Origin: Paenibacillus sp. TCA20
Lineage (GTDB): Bacteria > Bacillota > Bacilli > Paenibacillales > Paenibacillaceae
NCBI RefSeq assembly: GCF_000732325.1
Contig: NZ_BBIW01000010.1
Location: forward strand, 1 to 64,000
Length of the DNA stretch: 64,000 bases
Reading direction: 5' to 3'
In this document: piece after piece, positions 1 to 7,246 of the stretch
How the letters are laid out: the number at the start of each line of letters is the position of its first letter
How positions within the stretch are numbered: position 1 is the stretch's first letter
The notes under the pieces: model-generated
Database searches by the model: none
Seen by the model: only the letters and a program-made list of their open reading frames with translations
What the model was told of the DNA's origin: nothing
Made by a program: the position numbers and the translations under genes

Positions 1-10
1 TTTTTATTTA

Positions 11-157
11 TTAAGATCCCCAGCCGAAAGCAAGAGGCCTAACTAGTGTATCCTCTTTATATACAACTGGTTCCACACATTCTGCAGCGCTTGCAGCGCC
101 TGCAGTTGCGCTAAGAACCCCTAATGTTAGCAATGCTGATAGAAACAACTTTTTCAT
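11..157 (-). CDS. Secreted Phr/AimP-like signalling pre-propeptide (48 aa)
   Basis: Probable exported communication peptide. The product starts MKKLFLSALLTL, followed by a hydrophobic core and an AASA-A signal-peptidase site near residue 24, and ends LAFGWGS. A Shine-Dalgarno (AAAGGGAG) lies about 9 bases before the ATG. The gene begins inside the last 47 bases of the upstream TPR-receptor gene, in a different frame and the same direction. A small secreted peptide gene overlapping the end of a TPR receptor gene is the known layout of rap-phr and aimR-aimP pairs, where the last few residues are released outside the cell and taken up again to bind the receptor. That the C-terminal 5-7 residues are the mature signal is inference. 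It is below the usual ORF length cut-off. Confidence 0.82.
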   Translation of the reverse strand: MKKLFLSALLTLGVLSATAGAASAAECVEPVVYKEDTLVRPLAFGWGS

Positions 158-944
158 GCCTAATCGCTCCCTTTATTATGCGGTTAAATGCCTTCTCTTG
201 ACGACTGTCTGCGTGATCTTTGAGGGTTTCAAAAAGATGAACACATTCCTCAAAGTCTGCTACGTTCTTCATTTTATCAGCTAATGAGAGTGCGCGCAAG
301 AGGTTTTCTAAACAAAAATGTAACTCATTACATTTTTGTTTGTAAAGGGACAATTGACGGAAATATCTGTACTGATAGGACATATTCACTACACCAAGTG
401 TCTTATCATTTTTCCAGAAATCTTCGGGTATACGATCTAACACATGATCAATATTCATACTGTTCATGTTTGCAGCTTCAAGCATTGTGACCAAGCCAGC
501 TAAGGCTTCTTCAGGATTCTCTAATATATAATCAGCAATTCGATCTAGCGCTTCTTCTTTTCCCATAAGTAGCTCTGCCGCGATCACATTAATCTCAGAA
601 AGTTTTGTCCAGTGGTTTATCCATTTTATATCTTCTGCAGTAGGAGATATAATGGATGACCAATCACTATATTTAAGTGCCCATTCTCTGGCTTTCGGGT
701 AATCGCATTTATACTCATAGACTGTTCCAATGGCCATATAAGCAAAACCATAATAATAAACTAGACTTCTCTCTGCTTGATTAAAATTAACACCAGTCAT
801 TTTTGTAATATTATCAATAACATTAGTTTTCTCTATAAGCGATTCAGCTAAAAGTAGGATTTTATCCCAGTCACCGAAAGAAAAAGTATTCTTTAGCTTG
901 CTTATAAGAGAATCCAAATCACTGGCATCAATATTCTTAATCAT
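111..944 (-). CDS. TPR-repeat peptide receptor, Rap/AimR (RRNPP)-like
   Basis: A 277-residue all-helical protein with TPR-like helix pairs throughout (for example YYYGFAYMAIGTVYEY, then LENLLRALSLADKM and FEECVHLFETLKDHAD near the C-terminus). The length fits the TPR part of RRNPP receptors, but no N-terminal helix-turn-helix is visible, so if it is a receptor it more likely acts on proteins (as Rap does) or has lost DNA binding. The start ATG was chosen because GAGGGGAG sits 7 bases upstream; an in-frame start 9 codons earlier has no ribosome site. Its 3' end overlaps the secreted-peptide gene. The coding DNA holds a perfect palindrome at 319-332 (TGTAACTCATTACA), like the operators elsewhere in the window. 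Confidence 0.7.
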   Translation of the reverse strand: MIKNIDASDLDSLISKLKNTFSFGDWDKILLLAESLIEKTNVIDNITKMTGVNFNQAERSLVYYYGFAYMAIGTVYEYKCDYPKAREWALKYSDWSSIISPTAEDIKWINHWTKLSEINVIAAELLMGKEEALDRIADYILENPEEALAGLVTMLEAANMNSMNIDHVLDRIPEDFWKNDKTLGVVNMSYQYRYFRQLSLYKQKCNELHFCLENLLRALSLADKMKNVADFEECVHLFETLKDHADSRQEKAFNRIIKGAIRHEKVVSISIANIRGS

Positions 945-1007
945 TTCTAATCTCCCCTCGTCAATTCTCAACAGTAAGAATAAAACTATTTTTCTGAAAT
1001 GGCAAGA

Positions 1008-1238
1008 TTATTTTTTCACAATATCGGTAAGATTGGTACGAATTAGTACAGAATAATCATTTGGCTCATCAAGTAATACCTGAATGGGAAAATATTCATT
1101 TTTAAAAAGAGTCTTTTGATCTATATAATTTACATATCCAAATTGTTCGATTGAGGGTATTAAGACCCGATCTCCTAACTTGGGAAAGTAGACCTCCGGC
1201 TTATTATTTTGTTGATCAGCAAAATCAAAAAGATCCAT
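1008..1238 (-). CDS. Small SH3/KOW-like beta-barrel protein (76 aa), unknown function
   Basis: Begins MDLFDFADQ and then has alternating beta-rich segments with a PKLGDRVLIPS turn typical of small SH3-like barrels, ending VLIRTNLTDIVKK. GAAGGAG lies 8 bases before the ATG. The first residues (M-D-L-F-x-F) are a loose variant of the M-[E/D]-L-[M/I]-x-x-Y start shared by ten other small proteins here. Function not recognised. It lies between a terminator and the TPR-receptor gene. Confidence 0.7.
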   Translation of the reverse strand: MDLFDFADQQNNKPEVYFPKLGDRVLIPSIEQFGYVNYIDQKTLFKNEYFPIQVLLDEPNDYSVLIRTNLTDIVKK

Positions 1239-1256
1239 CAACTCAGCTCCTTCAAT

Positions 1257-1285
1257 ATAAAAAAAGCCGACTTATTTGGCGGCTT
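1257..1285 (-). terminator. Intrinsic terminator after the zinc-ribbon gene
   Basis: On the minus strand GCCGCC-AAATAA-GTCGGC is followed by seven T, directly after the gene ending at 1290. Confidence 0.75.
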
Positions 1286-1289
1286 CATC

Positions 1290-1577
1290 TTAAGATATAA
1301 TCGAGCGAACCATCCGTTGCTCTTTTATGAATACGGGGTCTACCACTGGACGGAAGAAAACTCCACAAAAGCGACAGACGATTTGACTATTTAGAAATAC
1401 AATACCATCTTGCGAAACGGCAATATTATCTTCATCGTGATCGCATACTGGACAAGGTATACGAAAACTATGGACTTCCGTCAATTCGTTAATACCCATA
1501 TCGGGAATCCGTGTTTGCCTGGATGATTTATATGTGGCTAATTTTCCATTACGTAGCCTAATCTCAGGCTTACTCAT
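1290..1577 (-). CDS. Small zinc-ribbon protein (95 aa)
   Basis: Two cysteine pairs, CPVCDHD around residue 42 and CRFC around residue 69, form a probable zinc ribbon separated by a short beta segment (IAVSQDGIVFLNSQ). The N-terminus is basic (RLRNGKLATYKSSRQTR). The ATG follows AAAGGGGGC. It is the first gene after the large structured RNA region and is read in the same direction, so it may be co-transcribed with it. Exact role unknown; DNA, RNA or protein binding are all possible. Confidence 0.75.
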   Translation of the reverse strand: MSKPEIRLRNGKLATYKSSRQTRIPDMGINELTEVHSFRIPCPVCDHDEDNIAVSQDGIVFLNSQIVCRFCGVFFRPVVDPVFIKEQRMVRSIIS

Positions 1578-2043
1578 TGGACGCCCCCTTTAAACTATGT
1601 ACGCCGGTCTTTACCGCTTACCCGACTGCAGATCACCTGTGAGCCTCGGAAAGTTTTCGTTAGGGATATTAAGCCTTGGCCTTTCGGCATATAGGATTTA
1701 AAGATAGTCTTCAGACACCCAAGTACTCGATGCCTGAAGATCCTACCTGAAATTGATAGTAAGCTCTACCCTCGTCCAATCCATTGAGGCTTAATCTGCC
1801 CCACAAAATTCTCCATTTAACATACAAGCTGCAGGTCTTTAAGCATTTAAGATGAAAGGTGTTTTCACGATCATGAACTTTACTGTTCAAGCATCCACCC
1901 GATCCGATAAACGGAAACTTAAAGCAACCGATTCGAGAATCCTACCCTGCACATTGGCACTTGTTTCACCTGATCCTGTGAGAATTGAACGCTAAGAAGG
2001 TTCAAAGCTGATCTACGGTCTTTACTTGTATGTTAAATGCAGA

Positions 2044-2118
2044 AGCCGGAAACGGGAATCGAACCTCTGATCTCTCGTATGGGTTTATACGATCGCTCTA
2101 CCGTTAAGCTATTCCGGA
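2044..2118 (-). other. tRNA-like domain with abnormal anticodon and T arms
   Basis: Six of seven acceptor pairs (TCCGGAA with TTCCGGC), a normal D arm (GCTT-AACGGTA-GAGC) and a TTCGATT T-loop make this clearly tRNA-like. The anticodon arm is not standard: TCGTA/TACGA closes an 8-base loop without the usual U33, and the T stem has mismatches. Either a decayed tRNA or a tRNA-shaped domain of the large RNA. It sits exactly between two long-range helices. Confidence 0.55.
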
Positions 2119-2393
2119 CACAATCTATGTAGCGCACTGAAAGTCACCAAGGTCTCTGCGTTTCGTGTGACTTACTGCTGTCGCAAAGCAAGGGATGCAA
2201 ACGGAGCCGAAACACTCCAGCTTATGATGCCGGCAAGCCACGCGTTGCCGGTCATTTAAGCTGCCCGTTTCTAATCCACTGTTTATCCTATCAGATTCGA
2301 TACAAGACCAGTCTACCCGCCTCAGCGTGGCTTACGGAACCGGACAAGATCATCAGTGCGCCTACATAGCTAAATAAGTGAATCATACTGTAA

Positions 2394-2465
2394 CGCCACC
2401 ACATCGGAATCGAACCGCATTTCATGATTATCAGTCATGTGCTTTCCCTGATAAGCTATCATGGC
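2394..2465 (-). tRNA. tRNA-Ile(GAT) or Ile-tRNA-like domain
   Basis: Acceptor GCCATGA pairs with TGGTGGC (one mismatch, one G-U), the D arm is GCTT-ATCAGGGA-AAGC, and the anticodon arm CATGA-CTGATAA-TCATG gives anticodon GAT. The T-loop TTCGATT is present but the T stem is weak, needing a bulge and G-U pairs. No CCA is encoded. An 11-bp helix (2475-2485 with 2382-2392) clamps the whole tRNA inside the larger RNA, so it may be a structural domain rather than a working tRNA. Confidence 0.6.
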
Positions 2466-3023
2466 AGACTCACATACAGTATGATCATGACAACCCTCAT
2501 CCACCCCTAGGTTGTCGCGGAGGGCCCACCTGTTGCCTCTCTTCATCGCCTTTTGTTACAGGTTCGGTCCTGGCTGTTGTTTACGTCAGTTTTTGCATAC
2601 TGCCGTCTGTTTTTTGAATAGTCCATCCAGGATACCGTCCTCAGTGTTCGGCTCTGCAGCGCCTACAAACCTACTAACGAATAACTCCAGACTTCCTACG
2701 GCTGAATCAGATAACCTACCCTTTATAATTCTTTGATGAGGGGAAAAAAAGGGTGAATAAAAGACCCTCAATCGACATACGATCCAGCATACTTGCTCAT
2801 TTAACAGCTTCCCATAAGTTCCGCTGACTGCCAAAGCCAAATAGATCGAATCCGTTTATCTTCGGATGCTCTGCGTAAAGACGCGGATCATATGTCCATT
2901 GAGAGCAAGAATGTGGGCAAGGGCCACTCTCCCTTGCACTGACTAGGTTATGCTTGTATTTACAGGCACGCGGTCCTCATCTTACCGCTATTAGCGTCTC
3001 TCTTCCGCCACCACATTCTTATA

Positions 3024-3257
3024 TCATGCATCAAATTGCTTTGTTGCAATATTGGATTGTAAAAATGAATTAAAGACTGCATTCTTCGTTTCACGGAGCC
3101 AGCGTATATAAGCCACATTGTCTGCGCCATAATAGCCAATCCGATTTATCTGTGGAACCTTTTCTTCAAACTCTTTCCAGAGCTGAATATGCTGTTCTGG
3201 AAATTCCGAAGCGAATGCATTTGTTGCAAATATTGAACGCTGAACGTCCAAGTTCAT
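3024..3257 (-). CDS. Conserved-type small protein (77 aa), unknown
   Basis: Begins MNLDVQRSIFATNAF; the middle has an aromatic-rich stretch (NRIGYYGADNVAYIRWL). No domain recognised. An in-frame TTG three codons earlier overlaps the previous stop, but the ATG is better placed relative to GAAGGG. It directly follows the 72-residue gene and ends three bases before the first helix of the large structured RNA, so the RNA probably lies on the same transcript or has its own unseen start. Confidence 0.6.
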   Translation of the reverse strand: MNLDVQRSIFATNAFASEFPEQHIQLWKEFEEKVPQINRIGYYGADNVAYIRWLRETKNAVFNSFLQSNIATKQFDA

Positions 3258-3262
3258 GTGCT

Positions 3263-3481
3263 TCAAATCCCTTCAAATTCAAATGCCATTTGATTCTCTT
3301 CATTATGCCAGATGTGCTGTATGCGGCCCTCTTCTACAACATAAACCTTGTTGTCGAAATCATAAGCCCCGTCAGCTGCCTGAACACTATCACCCGAATT
3401 ATATCCGGTGAAATTAAAAAAAGGAATCACACTGCCTGCTGGTTTCATTGCATACATATCTTCAACTGTCATTGCTGTCAT
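3263..3481 (-). CDS. Small beta-rich protein (72 aa), unknown
   Basis: Starts MTAMTVEDMYAMKPAGS and continues with short strands (NKVYVVEEGRIQHIWHN). The start was set by AGGGGGC 8 bases upstream; an in-frame ATG 13 codons earlier lies in the promoter and operator. First gene after a sigma-A promoter with two operator-like palindromes, so probably a regulated early unit together with the next gene. Function not recognised. Confidence 0.65.
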   Translation of the reverse strand: MTAMTVEDMYAMKPAGSVIPFFNFTGYNSGDSVQAADGAYDFDNKVYVVEEGRIQHIWHNEENQMAFEFEGI

Positions 3482-3510
3482 CGTTATTAGCCCCCTATTT
3501 AGTGTGAGCT

Positions 3511-3558
3511 TGTAACGCATTACATTTTGAATTATAACACGTTACAAGCTAAAATCAA
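3511..3558 (-). promoter_or_regulatory. Sigma-A promoter with two TGTAAYGYRTTACA-type operators
   Basis: Minus strand: TTGATT (3553-3558), 16-base spacer, TATAAT (3531-3536). One palindrome overlaps the -10 box (TGTAACGTGTTATA, 3534-3547) and a near-perfect one lies just downstream (3511-3524). Position suggests repression. Confidence 0.7.
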
Positions 3559-3580
3559 GCGTTATTTTGAGATAAATTGA

Positions 3581-4918
3581 TTAAGCTGCCCCTTCTTGGC
3601 TTTCAGTATCCTCAGAGGCCTGCTCAGCGTATCCATCTGCACGATCAGCAAAAGGATCTCCCTCTCCATCGCTATAGTCAGGCATGAAGTTTTCGATTCC
3701 TGTGGAACTATCAAGTCTATGCTTCACAGGCACAACGACATTTACATTCCCTTCAAGCGCATTGGTTTCTCTTAAGAGGAAAGGCAGACCTGTCGTAATC
3801 TTAATTTCCACATGAGCGGTTCCGCTAATCTTGTTCAAAGACTCAAGCAGATAGCGGCCATTCATTGTGGATGTAGCAAATTCACCTTCGCCTTTAAGTG
3901 TTGTCATATCTTCCAACATTGTACCTTCATCACTATCCAATGATTGAATACGCATCTGGTTCTTTTCACCATCAATCATGAGCGTTATTTTAGAAGAACC
4001 AGAGTCATCTAAGAAGATGGCTGCTCGCTTGACCGCACCTAAAAACTCGGAATTAGGAACCGTAACACTAGCCTTAGCTCCAGTAGGAATAATTCGATTT
4101 GTATCAGGATATGTGCCTTCTAATACTTGAGAATAAAGAACAGTATCGTTCATGTCATATATCACACGAGTATCTTTGACGGTAACTTTGATAGTGTCCG
4201 ACTTCTTTTCCTTTAGATGCTTCATAACCTCATTGATTGTTATTGCTGGAACACTGACACGCATTGGTTCGCATTCAATAGCTGTCGGGTGATAAACCTG
4301 TGCGAATCGATGCCGATCCGTTGCAACGCAGCGAAATCTTTGGTCTTCGATGTCATGCAAGACGCCTTGCAAGACAGGCATGCTCTGCAATTTAGAAGTT
4401 GCAAACACTGTGCGGCTGTACATATCCAGAAGGGCGTCAGCAGCGATTTCGAAAGTATTGCCTTTCTTGATCTTAGGCAATGCTGGAAACTCGTCTGAAT
4501 CTTGGATTCCAATATCCATATTGGCACGACCTGATTTGATCCGGATGTGGCTATCTCGAATAAAGATGGTCGTGTTCTTCCCGCTCATTTTACTGATAAT
4601 ATCCAGAAAACGCTTTGCTGGAAACAAAACGGATCTAGGATCATCTTCAATCACGCAATGCGCCGGATCAATTGTTGTCTCTACAGAATAGCTGTCGTTT
4701 TCAGCTCGTAAGATAACTTCATTATTGGTAATAGCAAAGAATATGTTGCGCAATACAAGGTTCGCATGGTTGTGGTTTACAATCGATGCCGCTCGCTTCA
4801 CTGCTTTTAAGAGCTCAGCCGTTTTAATTGTGATTTTTCTTACTTTATTTGCATCATCGGCCAGCTGCAGGTCAACCTTCTTATCTAATTCAATATCATG
4901 TGTAAGTGTCATAGTCAT
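3581..4918 (-). CDS. dnaN: DNA polymerase III beta subunit (sliding clamp)
   Basis: Ring-shaped processivity clamp that tethers a polymerase to DNA. The three-domain pattern is clear: KITIKTAELLKAVKRAASIV at the N-terminus, RSVLFPAKRFLDIISKM and FEIAADALLDMYSRT at later domain joins, and a final VVPVKHRL. At 445 residues it is longer than the usual 370-380; the extra is an acidic tail ending with EDTESQEGAA, a possible partner-binding segment. ATG chosen with GGAGG 7 bases upstream; a TTG two codons earlier is too close. A viral copy suggests replication partly independent of the host clamp. No replicative polymerase gene lies in this window. Confidence 0.92.
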   Translation of the reverse strand: MTMTLTHDIELDKKVDLQLADDANKVRKITIKTAELLKAVKRAASIVNHNHANLVLRNIFFAITNNEVILRAENDSYSVETTIDPAHCVIEDDPRSVLFPAKRFLDIISKMSGKNTTIFIRDSHIRIKSGRANMDIGIQDSDEFPALPKIKKGNTFEIAADALLDMYSRTVFATSKLQSMPVLQGVLHDIEDQRFRCVATDRHRFAQVYHPTAIECEPMRVSVPAITINEVMKHLKEKKSDTIKVTVKDTRVIYDMNDTVLYSQVLEGTYPDTNRIIPTGAKASVTVPNSEFLGAVKRAAIFLDDSGSSKITLMIDGEKNQMRIQSLDSDEGTMLEDMTTLKGEGEFATSTMNGRYLLESLNKISGTAHVEIKITTGLPFLLRETNALEGNVNVVVPVKHRLDSSTGIENFMPDYSDGEGDPFADRADGYAEQASEDTESQEGAA

Positions 4919-4954
4919 TTTCAAGCCTCCGTTAATTTATTTTCCGTTAAATCC

Positions 4955-4981
4955 AAAAAGCCCCTGCCGTCGTAAGACGGC
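4955..4981 (-). terminator. T-W-A-C-loop hairpin, post-stop element
   Basis: Minus strand GCCGTC-TTAC-GACGGC, then AGGGGCTTTTTG, starting just after the stop of the 101-residue gene. Member of the dispersed hairpin family. Confidence 0.65.
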
Positions 4982-4983
4982 CT

Positions 4984-5289
4984 CTACCCAATGATGTTTG
5001 TTAGAATACCGAACGGAGAAACATGTTTAATGGCTCCTGCGGGAATTTTTGCTCCTTCTTGTAGAAGCATTTCTTCAAAAGCAGAAAGCATGCCTTCATT
5101 AACACGCTCGCTCATTGCAATTTCGCTACGCATAAAACCAAACAGGGAGAAGTCATCAGACACTGCCGAAAATGGAACAAAACCTTCGTTTTGACCATAT
5201 GGGAATGTATCAATTAGATTTTGAAGCTGATCTTGAGAAATCACTGCTTGTTTTTCTAGTTTTTGTACTACCAATTCAGGGTTAGACAT
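4984..5289 (-). CDS. Unknown helical protein (101 aa)
   Basis: Starts MSNPELVVQKLEKQAV with TTGGAGGAA upstream. Helices around a central PFSAVSDDFSLFGFM segment and a hydrophobic end (GILTNIIG). No known domain recognised. Lies between the clamp gene and a methyltransferase-like gene in one close-packed unit, so a role in replication or modification is possible but unproven. Confidence 0.65.
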   Translation of the reverse strand: MSNPELVVQKLEKQAVISQDQLQNLIDTFPYGQNEGFVPFSAVSDDFSLFGFMRSEIAMSERVNEGMLSAFEEMLLQEGAKIPAGAIKHVSPFGILTNIIG

Positions 5290-5321
5290 AATAAAATTCC
5301 TCCAATAAGTTAGTTTGTTTA

Positions 5322-6215
5322 TTATACAGGGGCAGTTGCCCAGTCTAAGTCAAATGCAAGTTGCCCTTCAAGAACTTTCTTGCCAGGTGTTGCAGGAACA
5401 AGAGAAATCGTTTTGCTTTGCTCAAAGCCCTTAAGCCATTGTGGATGGAAGGCATACCATGGAGCATACCAGTACGTCTGAATCTTGCAGAGCTTCACGG
5501 CGATCTGGCTGATATCTTGGGCAATCATTCGAAGAGTATGGTTTGATGCTGGAAGTATAGTAGCTCCGCATCCCACGCAGCCATCGTATACAGTCTGGCG
5601 TTTTTCCTCTTCAGGATCTCCACCCATCGTCATTTGTGTCATCATACACGTTATATTGAATGGCGTAGGAAAGTAGCCTAATCCAGACTTATATCCTTTA
5701 CCAGTTTCTTCTGAGAGCGTGTGAGACAAGTAATCGGTCGGATAATTTTGAACTAAAAATATATCGAACTCTCGATAGTAATGCTCATTCAGTTCAGGTG
5801 ATATCTTGAGCGTTTGATTTTCCGGTGAAGCCGCCAGCCCCCACATAAGCCAATCTGCAAAGTGATCGATCGTTGATTCGTGATGATCAAGGCATTTGCG
5901 CAGCATCTTTTGAGTTTCTTCGACACCTTCTCCACCTCGTTCTTTCCATTCAATTTGAGGGATCGGTCCGCTACCTTTGATCGTTTTCTTCTGCAATATC
6001 TCATGCCAGTAGTTCCATCTACCCCAAAGCAAATCATCATAGGAGAATAGGAATGGCAAAAGCCACCCCCTCTTCTCAAATACTTCCGAATGATTACTTG
6101 GAAGACCGCTTATCGCCTTGGCATATTCATAAATGCTAGATTGCATTTTCATGAGCTGCTCCGGAAGAAAACGATCAATTTGATATAGGTCCTGGCGCTT
6201 CTTGGCTTTTGCCAT
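5322..6215 (-). CDS. N6-adenine methyltransferase-fold protein, apparently lacking the NPPY motif
   Basis: 297 residues. The region GYFPTPFNITCMMTQM resembles the 'yfTP' segment of HsdM-type DNA methyltransferases, and YDGCVGCGATILPASN (near residue 205) matches their SAM-binding motif I, followed by an acidic strand end (IAQDISQ). After that the protein runs out quickly, and the catalytic NPPY/F motif is not seen. So the SAM fold is likely but catalysis is doubtful. It is grouped with a second methyltransferase-like protein and an SNF2 helicase upstream, suggesting one functional set. ATG follows AGGGGGAA. Confidence 0.65.
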   Translation of the reverse strand: MAKAKKRQDLYQIDRFLPEQLMKMQSSIYEYAKAISGLPSNHSEVFEKRGWLLPFLFSYDDLLWGRWNYWHEILQKKTIKGSGPIPQIEWKERGGEGVEETQKMLRKCLDHHESTIDHFADWLMWGLAASPENQTLKISPELNEHYYREFDIFLVQNYPTDYLSHTLSEETGKGYKSGLGYFPTPFNITCMMTQMTMGGDPEEEKRQTVYDGCVGCGATILPASNHTLRMIAQDISQIAVKLCKIQTYWYAPWYAFHPQWLKGFEQSKTISLVPATPGKKVLEGQLAFDLDWATAPV

Positions 6216-6227
6216 CCAAGATTCCCC

Positions 6228-6461
6228 CTATTCAATTGTTCTTTTATAATATATTATCGAAAACAGCAGAAAGCCGAACCGAATAAGTCTCGGTCTTCTA
6301 TCTATCCTCGGCAGCCAAAATATAGGCTTGGCACATTCAAATGCAACGGCATGTGCTTTATTATTGGCTGTGAACCATATTTCCACAGACCCCTTATTCT
6401 TGTTCACCCAAGGCTTAAACCTCTGTCTGATCCATCTTTTTGTCTTGATTTGCATCAGCAT
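6228..6461 (-). CDS. Small basic protein (77 aa), unknown
   Basis: Strongly basic (MLMQIKTKRWIRQRFKPW) with a hydrophobic C-terminal part (RFGFLLFSIIYYKR). GAGGAGGAAG precedes the ATG, which overlaps the stop of the zinc-finger microprotein gene upstream. A nucleic-acid or membrane role is possible; nothing specific recognised. Confidence 0.55.
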   Translation of the reverse strand: MLMQIKTKRWIRQRFKPWVNKNKGSVEIWFTANNKAHAVAFECAKPIFWLPRIDRRPRLIRFGFLLFSIIYYKRTIE

Positions 6462-6586
6462 TTTTCTTCCTCCTCTTCATTACCGGTATATAAATACTTG
6501 CATGAATCCGAGCAGAAGTTTTTATGCTTACGTCTCGTGATTTCATCTTCGCAATGAAGACATTTCTTTAATAAAACTGCTTCCAT
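6455..6586 (-). CDS. Zinc-finger microprotein (43 aa)
   Basis: Starts MEAVLLKKCLHCEDE and has a second cysteine pair, FCSDSC, giving a C-x2-C ... C-x3-C zinc-binding pattern of the kind at the end of the NrdG-like protein in this window. Ends in a run of glutamates. Its ATG lies just after the stop of the 157-residue gene and its stop overlaps the next gene's start, so it is translationally coupled. Confidence 0.65.
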   Translation of the reverse strand: MEAVLLKKCLHCEDEITRRKHKNFCSDSCKYLYTGNEEEEEKC

Positions 6587-6588
6587 AT

Positions 6589-7062
6589 TTATGCTGTCTC
6601 CACCGTATCTTCATTATGGATGATCTCATAGGATCCATCCGGTTCCCGTTTCCATATCGTTGCATCATCTATTTCAGGATCGAAAGGCTCTTCAGAATAA
6701 TGCTCACGAAGGTGCTTCATGGCTTCTTCTTTAGTTTCGAATTTCGAAACATGGTCTACAATGCCGCCAGCGAGATAAACATTAATGAAGTCCCCATCAT
6801 AGATAGGATTAGATACATCGGCGCCTTCCAAAGGAATAGCATACCATTTACCTTTTTCGATATACTCGGATAACTCAGAAAATGAACACTTATACTCCTG
6901 CTCATGTTTGAGCTGCCATGGATAAAAACAGTGGGCAGCATAGTTATTATTGTCCTCATCTTGCAGGACAGCGACTATTGTTTTACCGTCTTCCCTCATC
7001 GTTCGAAAAGCCTCATAAACAGAACAGCGAACTGCTCCATCTGGAATTTTTACATTTGACAT
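6589..7062 (-). CDS. Unknown protein (157 aa)
   Basis: Starts MSNVKIPDGAVRCSVYEA with AAAAGGAG upstream. Mixed alpha/beta; the C-terminal part is acidic (EEPFDPEIDDATIW). A short TMREDGKTIVAVLQDEDNN stretch looks like a beta hairpin. No family recognised. Part of the continuous cluster from the helicase to the clamp. Confidence 0.6.
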   Translation of the reverse strand: MSNVKIPDGAVRCSVYEAFRTMREDGKTIVAVLQDEDNNNYAAHCFYPWQLKHEQEYKCSFSELSEYIEKGKWYAIPLEGADVSNPIYDGDFINVYLAGGIVDHVSKFETKEEAMKHLREHYSEEPFDPEIDDATIWKREPDGSYEIIHNEDTVETA

Positions 7063-7084
7063 TTAGTAGCAACTCCTTTTTTTG

Positions 7085-7243
7085 CTAAGCAGCGAAATAT
7101 TTTAATCGACAGGTAAAACAATAATATTTCTTTATATATTCGTAGTAGTATTCAGACCTGCCGCATTCGACGCAGCGAACGCGGCACATCCAAATATTAT
7201 TAATTAAATATTTCTTCTCAAGGTAGCTCTGCATTAGATCCAT
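7085..7243 (-). CDS. MDLM-start zinc-ribbon microprotein (52 aa)
   Basis: Starts MDLMQSYLEKKY, matching the shared M-[E/D]-L-[M/I]-x-x-Y N-terminus, then has CVECG and CFTC, a two-knuckle zinc ribbon. Very aromatic (EYYYEYIKKYY). Begins three bases after the stop of the large helicase with no clear ribosome site, so probably coupled to it. Missed by length-based gene calling. Confidence 0.6.
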   Translation of the reverse strand: MDLMQSYLEKKYLINNIWMCRVRCVECGRSEYYYEYIKKYYCFTCRLKYFAA

Positions 7244-7246
7244 AGT

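Larger units (their letters stand above)
1590..3021 (-). ncRNA. Giant structured noncoding RNA with embedded tRNA-like domains
   Basis: About 1.4 kb without a credible gene, visibly richer in G+C than its neighbours and full of long-range complementarity. Helices on the minus strand: 3011-3020 with 2907-2916 (10 bp); 2475-2485 with 2382-2392 (11 bp, enclosing the Ile tRNA-like domain); 2354-2369 with 2125-2139 (15 bp, one bulge); 2025-2039 with 1814-1828 (15 bp, perfect); 1787-1795 with 1668-1676 (9 bp). Local hairpins include 2970-2974/2984-2988, 2489-2495/2510-2516, 2230-2236/2245-2251 and 1734-1740/1708-1714. GOLLD and ROOL RNAs are known giant phage RNAs often found beside tRNAs; whether this is one of them or new cannot be told by eye. 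Ends are approximate. Confidence 0.75.

Noticed and set aside
319..332. Palindrome TGTAACTCATTACA as an operator
   Set aside because: It lies inside the TPR-receptor coding region, far from a promoter; kept only as a note.
2350..2356. A second CTGATGA on the minus strand as a possible hammerhead
   Set aside because: No stem II and GAAA follow; it belongs to the long-range helix region. Other CTGATGA occurrences are in coding DNA without the core.
2378..2840. Open frames on both strands inside the 1.6-3.0 kb region (for example 2378-2617 plus and 2586-2840 minus)
   Set aside because: No ribosome sites, no recognisable protein character, and they overlap paired RNA segments.
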